A stretch of 64,000 bases of DNA from Bacillota bacterium. GTDB taxonomy: Bacteria > Bacillota > Clostridia > Acetivibrionales > DSM-1351. Under the pieces are notes generated by a model, which worked only from the letters and a program-made list of their open reading frames with translations, did not search any database and was not told the DNA's origin. Below, piece after piece: positions 1-8,610 of this stretch. Each line of letters starts with the position of its first letter. Within the stretch, counting starts at the first letter, position 1. The position numbers were made by a program, and so were the translations under genes. The DNA lies in assembly GCA_023390335.1 (NCBI GenBank), contig JAEWCZ010000066.1, forward strand, positions 434,001 to 498,000. The letters are read 5' to 3'.

Positions 1-70
1 AAGCTTTATTGTTAAACCATATAAAGACGAGCATATTATAAACACAATAAGAAAAATTGCTGATGCATAA
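1..70 (+). CDS. CheY-like response regulator, C-terminal end only
   Basis: The window opens inside a reading frame (first full codon at base 2) that ends in TAA at 68-70. The last residues read SFIVKPYKDEHIINTIRKI followed by ADA. A Lys-Pro pair after a hydrophobic stretch, followed by a final helix, is the usual end of a receiver domain (beta5, the conserved KP and alpha5). Sitting 45 bases before cheA, it is most likely cheY or a CheY-like single-domain regulator of the same operon. Only about 22 residues are visible, so the phosphoacceptor is not seen. Confidence 0.7.
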   Translation, partial: SFIVKPYKDEHIINTIRKIADA

Positions 71-114
71 CTTTTCTTTTTTTAATCAGTAATTATGTAT
101 GTGGAGGGTACATT

Positions 115-2109
115 ATGTCAGAGCAATCCAACAATGAGCCGATGCTTGAGATATATTTGTATGAGACTGATCAACTTATAGAACAGCTTGAAAATATTAT
201 TATTGAAAGTGAAAAAGTCGGTAATTATACGTGTGAAACTATAAACGAAATATTTCGAATAATGCATACCATTAAAGGTTCTTCTGCCATGATGTGTTTT
301 AGCCAAATCTCAACTTTGGCACACGCCCTTGAGGATTTATTCTTTTTTATACGAGCAGAAAAAAATCAATATGTTAATTTTTCTGCCATATCAGACATGG
401 TCCTGGATGGTGTGGACTTTATTAAGGTTGAATTGCAAAAAATAAAAGGAAACAATATTGCGGATGGTAAAGCAGATAATCTTATAGCTGGTATAAGAGA
501 TCTTTTAAGCTACATAAAAAGAGACAGCGGTGAAAAGAAAGTAAATAAAAATAGTTCATGTACAAAGCAGGCGAATGCTTTAGTCAGCACTGTACGAAAA
601 GAATTTCAGGCAAAAATCCGTTTTGAAGATGGATGTGAAATGGAGAATATCCGTGCATATTCGGTTATTCATAATTTAAAGCAAATCACAGAAGACTTAT
701 ATTATATACCTGAAGATATAATTGATGACGATAACAGCTCAAATATTATCCAAAAAAACGGTTTCAAAATATTTTTCAATTCAGATAAGACATATGAAGA
801 ACTACTCAACTTTTTCAACCAAATAATTTTCTTAAAGGATTTGGAACTGGTTAAAAACAATAGTAAATCCAGCGAAAAGCATGAGGAGGTAAATAACAAA
901 TCCCAAGACGGAATGAGAACATGTACCTCTATGCAGCAAAGTATGATAAGCGTTAGTGTCTCAAAGCTTGATACGCTTATGGATCTTGTTGGGGAAATGG
1001 TTATTGCTGAAGCCATGGTTACACAAAATCCTGATTTGAAAAATCTAGAACTGCCGGATTTTTATAAGGCAGTGCGTCAAATGCGAAAAATCCATAATGA
1101 AATTCAGCAAATGGTTATGTCTATAAGAATGGTGCCTTTAGCAACTTCGTTTCATAAAATGCACAGGGTAGTACGTGATATGTGTAAAAAGCTTGATAAA
1201 AAGGTGGAGCTGGTTTTAGTCGGAGAGGACACAGAGGTTGATAAAAATATTATTGAACATATTTCAGACCCGCTAATGCATCTCATAAGAAATTCCATAG
1301 ACCACGGAATAGAAACTGCACAGGAAAGAGCAGCAGCAGGAAAACCTGAATATGGTACTCTGACCCTTGAGGCGAAGAATTCCGGCGGTGATGTATTGAT
1401 TATGGTAAAAGATGACGGGCGGGGACTTGATAAGAACTCAATTATAAGTAAAGCAATAGAACATGGTCTTATACAAAAGCCTGAAAATGAAATGCTGGAT
1501 AAGGAAATATACAATTTGATTTTTCTTCCTGGATTTACTACAAACAGTGATATCACTGAATTTTCAGGCAGAGGCGTAGGAATGGATGTGGTTGCAAAGA
1601 ATATAGAAGCTGTTGGGGGAAGTGTATCTATTGACAGTATTCAAGGAAAAGGTACTGTAATTACGCTGAAAATTCCCCTTACATTGGCTATTATTGATGG
1701 TATGAACATAAAAGTAGGCAATTCACGTTTTACAATACCTACAACTGCTATCAAGGAGTCTTTCCGACCAAGTAAAAATGACTTGATTACCGACCCCGAT
1801 GAAAATGAGATGATAATGGTAAGGGGAGTATGTTATCCGGTATACAGGCTTCATCGCATTTATAACATTAAAACCGAAATAACGGAATTTAACCAAGGAA
1901 TATTATTGATGGTGGAACAGGACGAAAAAGCCATATGTATCTTTGCCGACGAATTGCTTGGCCAGCAGCAGGTGGTTGTTAAAACACTGCCTCCATATAT
2001 TAAAAAAATTTATCAGAACTCTGATTTTGCAGGATGTACTTTGCTTGGTGACGGAAATATAAGTCTTATATTTGATGTATTCCGACTTATATTGACCAAT
2101 AAAATATAA
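115..2109 (+). CDS. cheA: Chemotaxis histidine kinase CheA
   Basis: CheA autophosphorylates in response to receptor state and passes phosphate to CheY and CheB. Domains in order: HPt (P1, about 1-110) with His51 in MHTIKGSSAM; a variable P2-like linker region (about 150-265); dimerisation helices (about 277-345, SVSKLDTLMDLVGEMV); a GHKL ATPase with N-box HLIRNSIDHG (from H389), DDGRGLD (from D433) and GRGVGMD; and a C-terminal CheW-like P5 domain (about 525-660). The length of 664 residues is normal for Firmicutes. The ATG follows GGAGGG with a short spacer. It lies in an operon with cheW, an MCP, cheR and cheB. Confidence 0.97.
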   Translation: MSEQSNNEPMLEIYLYETDQLIEQLENIIIESEKVGNYTCETINEIFRIMHTIKGSSAMMCFSQISTLAHALEDLFFFIRAEKNQYVNFSAISDMVLDGVDFIKVELQKIKGNNIADGKADNLIAGIRDLLSYIKRDSGEKKVNKNSSCTKQANALVSTVRKEFQAKIRFEDGCEMENIRAYSVIHNLKQITEDLYYIPEDIIDDDNSSNIIQKNGFKIFFNSDKTYEELLNFFNQIIFLKDLELVKNNSKSSEKHEEVNNKSQDGMRTCTSMQQSMISVSVSKLDTLMDLVGEMVIAEAMVTQNPDLKNLELPDFYKAVRQMRKIHNEIQQMVMSIRMVPLATSFHKMHRVVRDMCKKLDKKVELVLVGEDTEVDKNIIEHISDPLMHLIRNSIDHGIETAQERAAAGKPEYGTLTLEAKNSGGDVLIMVKDDGRGLDKNSIISKAIEHGLIQKPENEMLDKEIYNLIFLPGFTTNSDITEFSGRGVGMDVVAKNIEAVGGSVSIDSIQGKGTVITLKIPLTLAIIDGMNIKVGNSRFTIPTTAIKESFRPSKNDLITDPDENEMIMVRGVCYPVYRLHRIYNIKTEITEFNQGILLMVEQDEKAICIFADELLGQQQVVVKTLPPYIKKIYQNSDFAGCTLLGDGNISLIFDVFRLILTNKI

Positions 2110-2136
2110 ATATCTTAACAAAAAGGAGTTGTAATT

Positions 2137-2634
2137 ATGGAAAATGCAGTAGGTCAGGAAATCGACGAACAGGATGAAGATACTCAAAAAGATAAATTTC
2201 TTACATTCTTGTTAGGAAAGGAATTTTACGGAATGGAAATTAGGCATGTAACGGAAATTATAGGAATACAGCCCATAACAGAAGTTCCGGAACTGCCAGA
2301 GTACATAAGGGGGATTATAAATCTAAGAGGAAAGATAATTCCTGTAATTGACGTTAGATTAAGATTCAAAAAACCTTTTAAGGAGTACAATGACCGGACT
2401 TGTGTTATTGTCATAGATATTGCCGAGCTATCAGCAGGATTGATTGTAGATAGTGTATCGGAAGTAATAAAAATACCGGAAACGGATATAGTTCCGCCTC
2501 CGGATATTAAAAAAATAGGTAATAGATTTATTAAAGGCATAGGAAAAGTAGATAACGAGGTTAAAATGCTGTTGGATTGTGAGAAATTGTTGACCGAAGA
2601 TGATGCAAATATGTTAATTAATTATAATAATTAG
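2137..2634 (+). CDS. cheW: Chemotaxis coupling protein CheW
   Basis: This 165-residue protein is a single CheW domain after an acidic N-terminal tail of about 20 residues. KFLTFLLGKEFYGMEI, the central IIGIQPITEVPELPEYIRG and NLRGKIIPVIDVR are typical of the family. CheW bridges MCP receptors and the P5 domain of CheA at the inner face of the membrane. It starts 27 bases after cheA with AAAGGAG before the ATG, so it is cotranscribed with cheA and the next receptor gene. Confidence 0.96.
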   Translation: MENAVGQEIDEQDEDTQKDKFLTFLLGKEFYGMEIRHVTEIIGIQPITEVPELPEYIRGIINLRGKIIPVIDVRLRFKKPFKEYNDRTCVIVIDIAELSAGLIVDSVSEVIKIPETDIVPPPDIKKIGNRFIKGIGKVDNEVKMLLDCEKLLTEDDANMLINYNN

Positions 2635-2647
2635 GGGGCATTTTCCA

Positions 2648-4351
2648 ATGAAATGGTTTAACAACTTGAAAATTGGTACCAAGCTTGTAACAACATTTAT
2701 AATTGTGGCACTATTAGCAGGAGTTGTTGGAATTGTAGGTGTAATCAATATTAAAAAAGTAGATAAAAACTATACCGAGCTTTATAAAAATTTTGGTATA
2801 GCCACTGCTGATATAGGAAAGGCTAGTACAGATTTTAATAGCATCCGGGCAATGACTAGGGACATATTGCTCAGTAATAGTATTGAGGAAAAGAAAAATT
2901 ACAGCAATCAGATTAAGGATCTCGATAAAAATGTTCAAATAAATCTTAAAAAGCTGTATGATTCTTTACAAACTGATGAAGGACAAAAGGCATATACTTC
3001 CCTAACTGAAAATCTTAACAAGTACAATGAAATAAGGGATAGGGTTATTAATATCTCTATTACAGGACAGAATAATCAAGCTATAACACTATTTTATAAC
3101 GAAGCGGCCGAACCTGCAAAGTTAGCTAAACAGTACATAGATGAATTGTTTGAACTCAAGGAGAAGGGCGGAATAGAGAGATCAGAGCAATATTCCAGAG
3201 ATTCTAACTCTACTGTCTACATAATGATTGTAGTCGTAATTATAGCAGTAATAGTGGCAGTACTTCTGGGAATTTTCATTTCCAGAATAATAAGTGTTCC
3301 GGTTAAAAGGATTGTTATATCTGCCGAAAAAATTGCAGACGGTGATTTGAATGTGGATATTAAGGAAAATTCTAAAGATGAGATAGGTATGCTTGCCTCA
3401 GCCTTTAGAAAGATGTCGGATAATCTTAACGATGTAATATCAAGTATCAGTTCAGCGGCGGAACAGGTATCCTCAGGCTCCAGGCAGGTATCTGATTCCA
3501 GTGTGGCACTTTCTCAGGGTGCAACAGAACAGGCTAGCTCAATAGAAGAACTAACTTCCTCCCTTGAAGAAATTTCAGCCCAAACAAGATTAAATGCAGA
3601 AAATGCAACTCAAGCCAGCAGTCTTGCGGAAAATGTAAAAACAATAGCTTTAAAAGGTAATAAGCATATGAAAGAAATGCTAAATGCCATGGATGAAATT
3701 AACGATTCATCAAGTAATATTTCAAAAATAATCAAGGTTATAGATGAGATTGCATTTCAGACAAATATTCTTGCCCTGAATGCAGCTGTGGAAGCGGCAA
3801 GAGCGGGACAACACGGAAAAGGCTTTGCTGTAGTTGCTGAAGAGGTGAGAAATCTGGCTGCTCGTTCTGCAAATGCCGCAAAGGAAACAACCGATATGAT
3901 TGAAGGCTCAATCCACAAAGTAGAAGGCGGAACAAAGATAGCAAATGAGACTGCAGAAGCTCTCGGACTAATTGTAGAGGGTGTTGCCAAGGCTGCTGAT
4001 CTTGTAGGCAGTATTGCTGAAGCATCAAATGAGCAGGCAGCAGGAATTGAACAAATAAACCAGGGTATTATGCAGGTTTCTCAGGTTATTCAGGCTAACT
4101 CAGCAACCTCTGAGGAAAGTGCTGCTGCAAGTGAAGAGCTTTCCAGTCAAGCAGAGGTATTGAGCGAACAGGTGGAAAGGTTTACTCTTAAGAAAGCTGT
4201 ACGTTCAACAAACACCTACAGAGGAGAAAGTGAAATCAATCCGGAAATACTTAAAATTCTTAATAAAATGAGTGAAAAAAACAGAAATACTAACCACAAT
4301 GTAAAGCCTAAAACAATTGATTTAAGCGACAAAGAATTCGGCAAATATTAA
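2648..4351 (+). CDS. Methyl-accepting chemotaxis protein
   Basis: A transmembrane receptor of 567 residues. TM1 is at about 13-33, followed by an extracytoplasmic helical sensor with four-helix-bundle character (about 35-188), TM2 at about 190-212, a HAMP domain (about 213-266), and a cytoplasmic coiled-coil signalling domain. The hairpin tip, EIAFQTNILALNAAVEAARAG from about residue 367 and then GFAVVAEEVRNLA, is the conserved CheA/CheW contact. No PAS or Cache domain is visible, so the ligand is unknown. The gene lies inside the che operon, 13 bases after cheW, with AGGGGGC before the ATG. Confidence 0.95.
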   Translation: MKWFNNLKIGTKLVTTFIIVALLAGVVGIVGVINIKKVDKNYTELYKNFGIATADIGKASTDFNSIRAMTRDILLSNSIEEKKNYSNQIKDLDKNVQINLKKLYDSLQTDEGQKAYTSLTENLNKYNEIRDRVINISITGQNNQAITLFYNEAAEPAKLAKQYIDELFELKEKGGIERSEQYSRDSNSTVYIMIVVVIIAVIVAVLLGIFISRIISVPVKRIVISAEKIADGDLNVDIKENSKDEIGMLASAFRKMSDNLNDVISSISSAAEQVSSGSRQVSDSSVALSQGATEQASSIEELTSSLEEISAQTRLNAENATQASSLAENVKTIALKGNKHMKEMLNAMDEINDSSSNISKIIKVIDEIAFQTNILALNAAVEAARAGQHGKGFAVVAEEVRNLAARSANAAKETTDMIEGSIHKVEGGTKIANETAEALGLIVEGVAKAADLVGSIAEASNEQAAGIEQINQGIMQVSQVIQANSATSEESAAASEELSSQAEVLSEQVERFTLKKAVRSTNTYRGESEINPEILKILNKMSEKNRNTNHNVKPKTIDLSDKEFGKY

Positions 4352-4379
4352 AATTGGACAGTCTGGTGAGAAAAAATTA

Positions 4380-5192
4380 ATGATTTCTATTACTGAAAAG
4401 GAATTTAAACAGTTAACGGAGTACATTGAATATAAATATGGCATTCACATGAAACCTGAGAAACGTGTCCTTGTAATGGGGAGGCTTCAAAACGTCTTAA
4501 ATTCACTGGGAATTGACAATTTTACTGAGTATTTCAGGCATGTTGTCAACGACACAACGGAGAGATCAGAACAAGTTCTCATTGACAGAATTACAACAAA
4601 TCATACGTTTTTTATGAGAGAGGCAGAGCACTTTGAATATTACAAAAACAAAGCACTCCCCAATTTGGTCAAGGAAGTAAAAAACAAGGATTTAAGGATA
4701 TGGAGTGCGGGATGCTCCACCGGAGAGGAACCCTATACTTTGGCAATGATAAACCGTGAATATTTAGGTGCTGATAAAGTATATTGGGATACTAAAATAT
4801 TGGCCACAGATATATCAAAAAAAGTACTGGAAACGGCTGTAAAAGGCATATATAATGATGAGGAGCTTTTACAGCTTCCGGGTTACTGGAAGACAAATTA
4901 TTTTAATAAATATAACAGTCAGAGTTCAGTAATAAAGGATCAAATAAAGGAGGATGTCATATTTCGAAGGTTTAACCTGATGGATAGTTTTCCATTTAAA
5001 AAGAAATTTCATTTAATTTTTTGTAGAAATGTTATGATTTATTTTGATAATATAACTAAAAACACACTTATAAATAAGTTTTATGATATATTGGAATATG
5101 GCGGATACTTGTTTATAGGTCATTCTGAGTCGATTAGCCGGGAAAAAACAGGTTTCAGATATGTTATGCCTTCTTTGTACATAAAAGAGTAG
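4380..5192 (+). CDS. cheR: Chemotaxis protein methyltransferase CheR
   Basis: CheR methylates glutamates on MCPs using S-adenosylmethionine, opposing CheB. The 270-residue protein has the helical N-terminal CheR domain (about 1-75) and a Rossmann methyltransferase domain with the SAM loop WSAGCSTGEEPYTLAM (about 112-127), ILATDIS, the catalytic-domain segment FHLIFCRNVMIYF, and the family end GGYLFIGHSESI. The upstream ribosome-binding site is modest (GGTGAG, 9 bases before the ATG). Confidence 0.96.
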   Translation: MISITEKEFKQLTEYIEYKYGIHMKPEKRVLVMGRLQNVLNSLGIDNFTEYFRHVVNDTTERSEQVLIDRITTNHTFFMREAEHFEYYKNKALPNLVKEVKNKDLRIWSAGCSTGEEPYTLAMINREYLGADKVYWDTKILATDISKKVLETAVKGIYNDEELLQLPGYWKTNYFNKYNSQSSVIKDQIKEDVIFRRFNLMDSFPFKKKFHLIFCRNVMIYFDNITKNTLINKFYDILEYGGYLFIGHSESISREKTGFRYVMPSLYIKE

Positions 5193-5277
5193 ATAATGCT
5201 AATTTTGCGTATATGAATCAAAACGGAATTTGTGCAAATACTACTTTTGAATGTTAATTTCAAAGGAGGAATAAAAA

Positions 5278-5451
5278 ATGTCTGTAAAAAAAATGAGTCA
5301 ACCAAATACTGGTATAAAATGCATTGTTAATACATGTCACTATTATATGACTGGTGATCACTGTGCTGCTGAGCAGATAGAAGTTCAGCCAAGAGACGCA
5401 AGAGACACTCAGGAAACAGATTGTGCTACATTTTTACCTGAAAACCAGTAA
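5278..5451 (+). CDS. Small DUF1540 cysteine protein
   Basis: A 57-residue protein with a strong AAAGGAGG site 7 bases before the ATG. The core has the spaced cysteine pattern of DUF1540: IKCIVNTCHYYMTGDHCAA, then a second half with RDTQETDCATF. The four cysteines (C-x5-C-x8-C and a later C-x-TF) suggest metal binding or a disulfide-stabilised fold. The function of the family is unknown; members are common in sporulating Clostridia. It sits between cheR and cheB and is followed by a strong terminator, so it probably ends the first che transcript or has its own promoter in the 85 bases after cheR. Confidence 0.85.
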   Translation: MSVKKMSQPNTGIKCIVNTCHYYMTGDHCAAEQIEVQPRDARDTQETDCATFLPENQ

Positions 5452-5482
5452 GCTATGAGATAGTAATATTAGATCTAAAGAA

Positions 5483-5518
5483 CGCCATACCTCTCTTTAA
5501 ACAGAGGTATGGTGTTTT
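5483..5518 (+). terminator. Rho-independent terminator after the DUF1540 gene
   Basis: A 12-bp stem (CGCCATACCTCT against AGAGGTATGGTG, one G-U pair) with an 8-base loop is followed by TTTT. It separates the front of the che cluster from cheB, whose gene must be read through or have a promoter in the short gap. Confidence 0.85.
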
Positions 5519-5560
5519 AATATTAAGCTGAAACCATTTGAATTTATAGGAGAGGTTACA

Positions 5561-6574
5561 ATGAAAAAAATCAAAGTGCTGGTTGTTGACGACAGTTTAT
5601 TGTTCCGGGAAGTAATCTCAAGAGGGATAGCTTTGGACCAGGAAATTGAAGTAGTTGCAAAGGCAGTTGACCCCTTTGATGCAAGAGATAAAATAGAAGA
5701 GTTTGATCCCGATGTTATGATCTGCGATATTGAAATGCCTAAAATGAATGGTATTGAGTTTATAAGCAGGCTATTACCGCAGCACATGATTCCTATTATT
5801 GTTGTAAGCTCAATCAGCGAAGCTGTATTCGATGCAATAAAAGCAGGAGCAGTAGATTTTATTCTGAAGCCGGATGTGCAAATATCCAAAAATGTAGAAG
5901 AATTTATAAATGAAATGATAACAAAAGTTAAAACTGCAAAGAAATCCAAACTTCCGGAAAGAGTCAGAATTATTGGTGAAACTGTCTCAGCTGATATGAA
6001 ATTTGATAGTAGGAAAATTATTGCAATAGGTGCCTCGACAGGTGGTACTGAGGCTGTTTTTAACATCCTTAAACAACTGCCGAAAAACATTCCCGGGATA
6101 GTTATAGTTCAACATATACCTCCTATGTTTTCACGGATGTTTGCCGAAAGACTAAATAACCAAACAGGATTAAGAGTCAATGAAGCTCAGAATGGAGACT
6201 ATGTGGAAGAAGGAAAAGTACTTATTGCACCGGGAGATTACCATATGAGAGTCAGGAAAACAAATGAACGCTACAGGGTTGAGGTATTTAAGAGCGAAAA
6301 GGTTAATGGACACTGCCCTTCTGTCGATATATTATTTGAATCCGTTGCCAAAGAAGCCGGGGATAATGCAGTTGGAGTAATATTGACAGGGATGGGTTCT
6401 GATGGAGCGAAGGGACTGCTGGCTATGAGGAGAAAAGGTGCAAGGACTATCGGACAGGATGAGAAATCCTGTGTTGTTTATGGTATGCCCAAAGTTGCAT
6501 ATGAAATTGGAGCAGTGGAAAAGCAGGCATCCCTTCAGAATATTCCAAAGACACTGTTCTCAATATTAAAATAA
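5561..6574 (+). CDS. cheB: Chemotaxis response regulator / glutamate methylesterase CheB
   Basis: CheB demethylates and deamidates MCP glutamates when phosphorylated by CheA. The 337-residue protein has a receiver domain (about 1-120; acidic pair D10-D11, phosphoacceptor D56 in ICDIEMP, conserved KP near 108) and a methylesterase domain (about 150-335). In the latter, Ser159 lies in GASTGG, the histidine in QHIPPMFS and the aspartate in LTGMGSDG, which together form the expected Ser-His-Asp triad. GGAGAGG precedes the ATG. Confidence 0.97.
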   Translation: MKKIKVLVVDDSLLFREVISRGIALDQEIEVVAKAVDPFDARDKIEEFDPDVMICDIEMPKMNGIEFISRLLPQHMIPIIVVSSISEAVFDAIKAGAVDFILKPDVQISKNVEEFINEMITKVKTAKKSKLPERVRIIGETVSADMKFDSRKIIAIGASTGGTEAVFNILKQLPKNIPGIVIVQHIPPMFSRMFAERLNNQTGLRVNEAQNGDYVEEGKVLIAPGDYHMRVRKTNERYRVEVFKSEKVNGHCPSVDILFESVAKEAGDNAVGVILTGMGSDGAKGLLAMRRKGARTIGQDEKSCVVYGMPKVAYEIGAVEKQASLQNIPKTLFSILK

Positions 6575-6584
6575 AAGGAGTTTT

Positions 6585-6920
6585 ATGAATATACAGATAT
6601 ATGGGGCCAAGGGGTTTGATACACAGAAAGCAGAGAGATATTTCAAAGAGCGGAAAGTTAGCTACCAGTATATAGACCTCTTTAAGTATGGAATGAGCAA
6701 AGGTGAGTTTGAAAGTGTAAAAGCCGCTGTCGGTATAAGTAATCTAATAAATACCAAATCCAAGGAGTATGACAGGCTCAATATGAGAAATCTTGGGGTA
6801 GGCAACGTTGCACAAGAGGTGCTTTTAAAAAACCCAAAGCTCTTTAACTTTCCAATAGTTAGAAATGGAAAGCAAGCAACTGTAGGCTACAAGCCGGATA
6901 TATGGAATCAATGGGAATAA
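6585..6920 (+). CDS. ArsC/Spx-family protein lacking redox cysteines
   Basis: A 111-residue thioredoxin-fold protein of the ArsC/Spx/YusI family. This is shown by the N-terminal strand MNIQIYG, the helix TQKAERYFKERKVSYQYIDL, and the C-terminal NFPIVRNGKQATVGYKPDIW. The usual CxxC or catalytic Cys after the first strand is replaced (GAKGFDTQKA), and the whole protein contains no cysteine. It therefore cannot act as an arsenate reductase or a disulfide switch. A protein-binding role like the non-redox part of Spx is possible. It starts 10 bases after cheB with AAAAGGAG, so it is cotranscribed with cheB. Confidence 0.8.
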   Translation: MNIQIYGAKGFDTQKAERYFKERKVSYQYIDLFKYGMSKGEFESVKAAVGISNLINTKSKEYDRLNMRNLGVGNVAQEVLLKNPKLFNFPIVRNGKQATVGYKPDIWNQWE

Positions 6921-6925
6921 AAAGC

Positions 6926-7552
6926 TTAATGGCGGATATAATAAACCACTTTTACAGTCATGTTTTCAAGGTACTTCAACCTGTGAAACACCAAGCCAGA
7001 TACCCAGTGGATATTATTTATGCCATGGAGGCTTGTGAATATGGAAATGCATAAGTCAGCCGAAATCCATGCAAAGCATATATTACCGATTAATGCCTTA
7101 ATGTTCAGTGAAAGCTGTCTTATTCTCCTTATTACTACAGGATGAAGGCTATAAACAGCAACTAAAGACATTATTCCCCAAATAAGAGTATTCCTTAAAC
7201 ATATTATTCCTAAAAAGTTTAATGAATCCCCACTATAATTCCACAGTTCACGATTGAAGACTCTCTGAAGGAGCAATCCTGTAATAAGCTCCAGAACAGT
7301 AGTAATCAGTACTGCACCAAAAAATACAAGAACGGGGCGGGACTTTAATTTGTCCAGAAGAAATACAACCAAAAGTGTACCCACTCCATAAATCCCGCAT
7401 AAAGGGCTTATGAGAAATCCTCTTTTTATAAACTGCCAGTGATAAACGGATAAATACACTGTTTCCATTAACCAACCGCAGAAAGAATATATAATAAAGC
7501 ATAGAAATATATCATAGATCCTTGCAAAATTTCTTGATATGTTATAGTTCAT
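6926..7552 (-). CDS. Putative ABC-transporter type IV (CmpB-like) membrane protein
   Basis: A multi-pass membrane protein with the family signature FCGWLMETVYLS followed by FIKRGFLISPLCGIYGVG, as in proteins annotated putative ABC transporter permease (pfam06541-like). About five hydrophobic segments are visible and the function is not established. I place the start at the ATG at 7552, preceded by AAGAGAG, giving 208 residues. An in-frame TTG at 7606 would add 18 non-conserved residues. It is convergent with the cheB-arsC-like pair. Confidence 0.8.
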   Translation of the reverse strand: MNYNISRNFARIYDIFLCFIIYSFCGWLMETVYLSVYHWQFIKRGFLISPLCGIYGVGTLLVVFLLDKLKSRPVLVFFGAVLITTVLELITGLLLQRVFNRELWNYSGDSLNFLGIICLRNTLIWGIMSLVAVYSLHPVVIRRIRQLSLNIKALIGNICFAWISADLCISIFTSLHGINNIHWVSGLVFHRLKYLENMTVKVVYYIRH

Positions 7553-7738
7553 ATATGCAGCTCTCTTATTGATTTTGTTTAATATCATGCTATGAAATTG
7601 AAACAAATAGGGTTACTTTTATATGTGTATTCAGAGTCTTTTAATAATATTTCAATATAAAATTTGTTAATTGACTTTGCGGGAATGCTTTGTTAATATC
7701 GGGATAAGTTTATTTATGCTTGCGGAGGAATATTTAAA

Positions 7739-8485
7739 TTGAAAAAATCGCAAAAATCTGTAGAAACATTTTCACGAATTAACCTCAACGGAAAAGAAAT
7801 AGAATATAACCTCAAAAGAAGCAGCAGAAGAACAATTTCCATCATGATAAAAAATACCGGACAGATTATTGTGTGTTGCCCGTTAAAAACTCCGTTCGCA
7901 TACATTGAGAAACTTTTGTTGGAAAAAGAGAAGTGGATTGTACAAAAGCTGGCTGAAATCAGAGAGAAACAGGTTACGGTCAGGGAAAAATCCTTTGCCA
8001 GCGGAGATGTGTTTTATTACTTGGGGCATCCTTACAAGTTTAAAATTATTGAGAATAATACAACCAAAAAACCAAAAGTACACTTTGAAGAAGACCAAAT
8101 TATTATTGAGGTGTCAGACATAGAGGATACGGAGAAAATCAAAACCTTACTGAAAAACTGGTATATTTCAAAAGCCAGAGCGATTATGGAACAAAGAATC
8201 AGATTGTACTCGACAGATGTAGGGGTTTCTCCTAAAAAAGTAGTTATCAGAGAGCAAAAAACCAGATGGGGCAGTTGTAGCTCAAAGGGTAATATAAATC
8301 TAAATTGGAAACTAATTATGTCGCCTTTGCCGGTACTTGACTATGTAGTAATACATGAACTCTGTCATATGAAAGAAATGAACCATTCTGATAATTTTTG
8401 GAAAAATGTTCAAAGTATTATGCCTGATTATAAAGTTTATAGAAAGTGGCTGAAGGACAATGGTTATACTTTATCCTTTGAGTAA
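7739..8485 (+). CDS. YgjP-like (DUF45) metallopeptidase-fold protein
   Basis: A 248-residue protein with a TTG start 5-6 bases after GGAGGA. The C-terminal half holds KTRWGSCSSKGNINLNW and the zinc motif HELCHMKEMNHSDNFW (HExxH with a downstream His), which is diagnostic of the YgjP/SprT-like M48-related family. Family members are predicted soluble zinc peptidases or hydrolases of uncertain substrate. It stands alone and diverges from the CmpB-like gene. Confidence 0.88.
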   Translation: MKKSQKSVETFSRINLNGKEIEYNLKRSSRRTISIMIKNTGQIIVCCPLKTPFAYIEKLLLEKEKWIVQKLAEIREKQVTVREKSFASGDVFYYLGHPYKFKIIENNTTKKPKVHFEEDQIIIEVSDIEDTEKIKTLLKNWYISKARAIMEQRIRLYSTDVGVSPKKVVIREQKTRWGSCSSKGNINLNWKLIMSPLPVLDYVVIHELCHMKEMNHSDNFWKNVQSIMPDYKVYRKWLKDNGYTLSFE

Positions 8486-8610
8486 AAATAGTTATGAAAT
8501 TACATGTAAAAAAGATAAGAATGTACATTGAAATCTAGTTTTATAAAAGTATAATTTTAACGTGACACTACGATACATGACAATACAAGACACTTGGAGG
8601 AAATTAAAAT

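Noticed and set aside
3738..4028. Long antisense frames within the MCP signalling domain.
   Set aside because: Composition is the mirror of the conserved coiled coil; no start signals.
5278..5451. Considered as a SCIFF (six-cysteine) ribosomal peptide precursor.
   Set aside because: It has four cysteines in the DUF1540 pattern and no radical-SAM maturase nearby.
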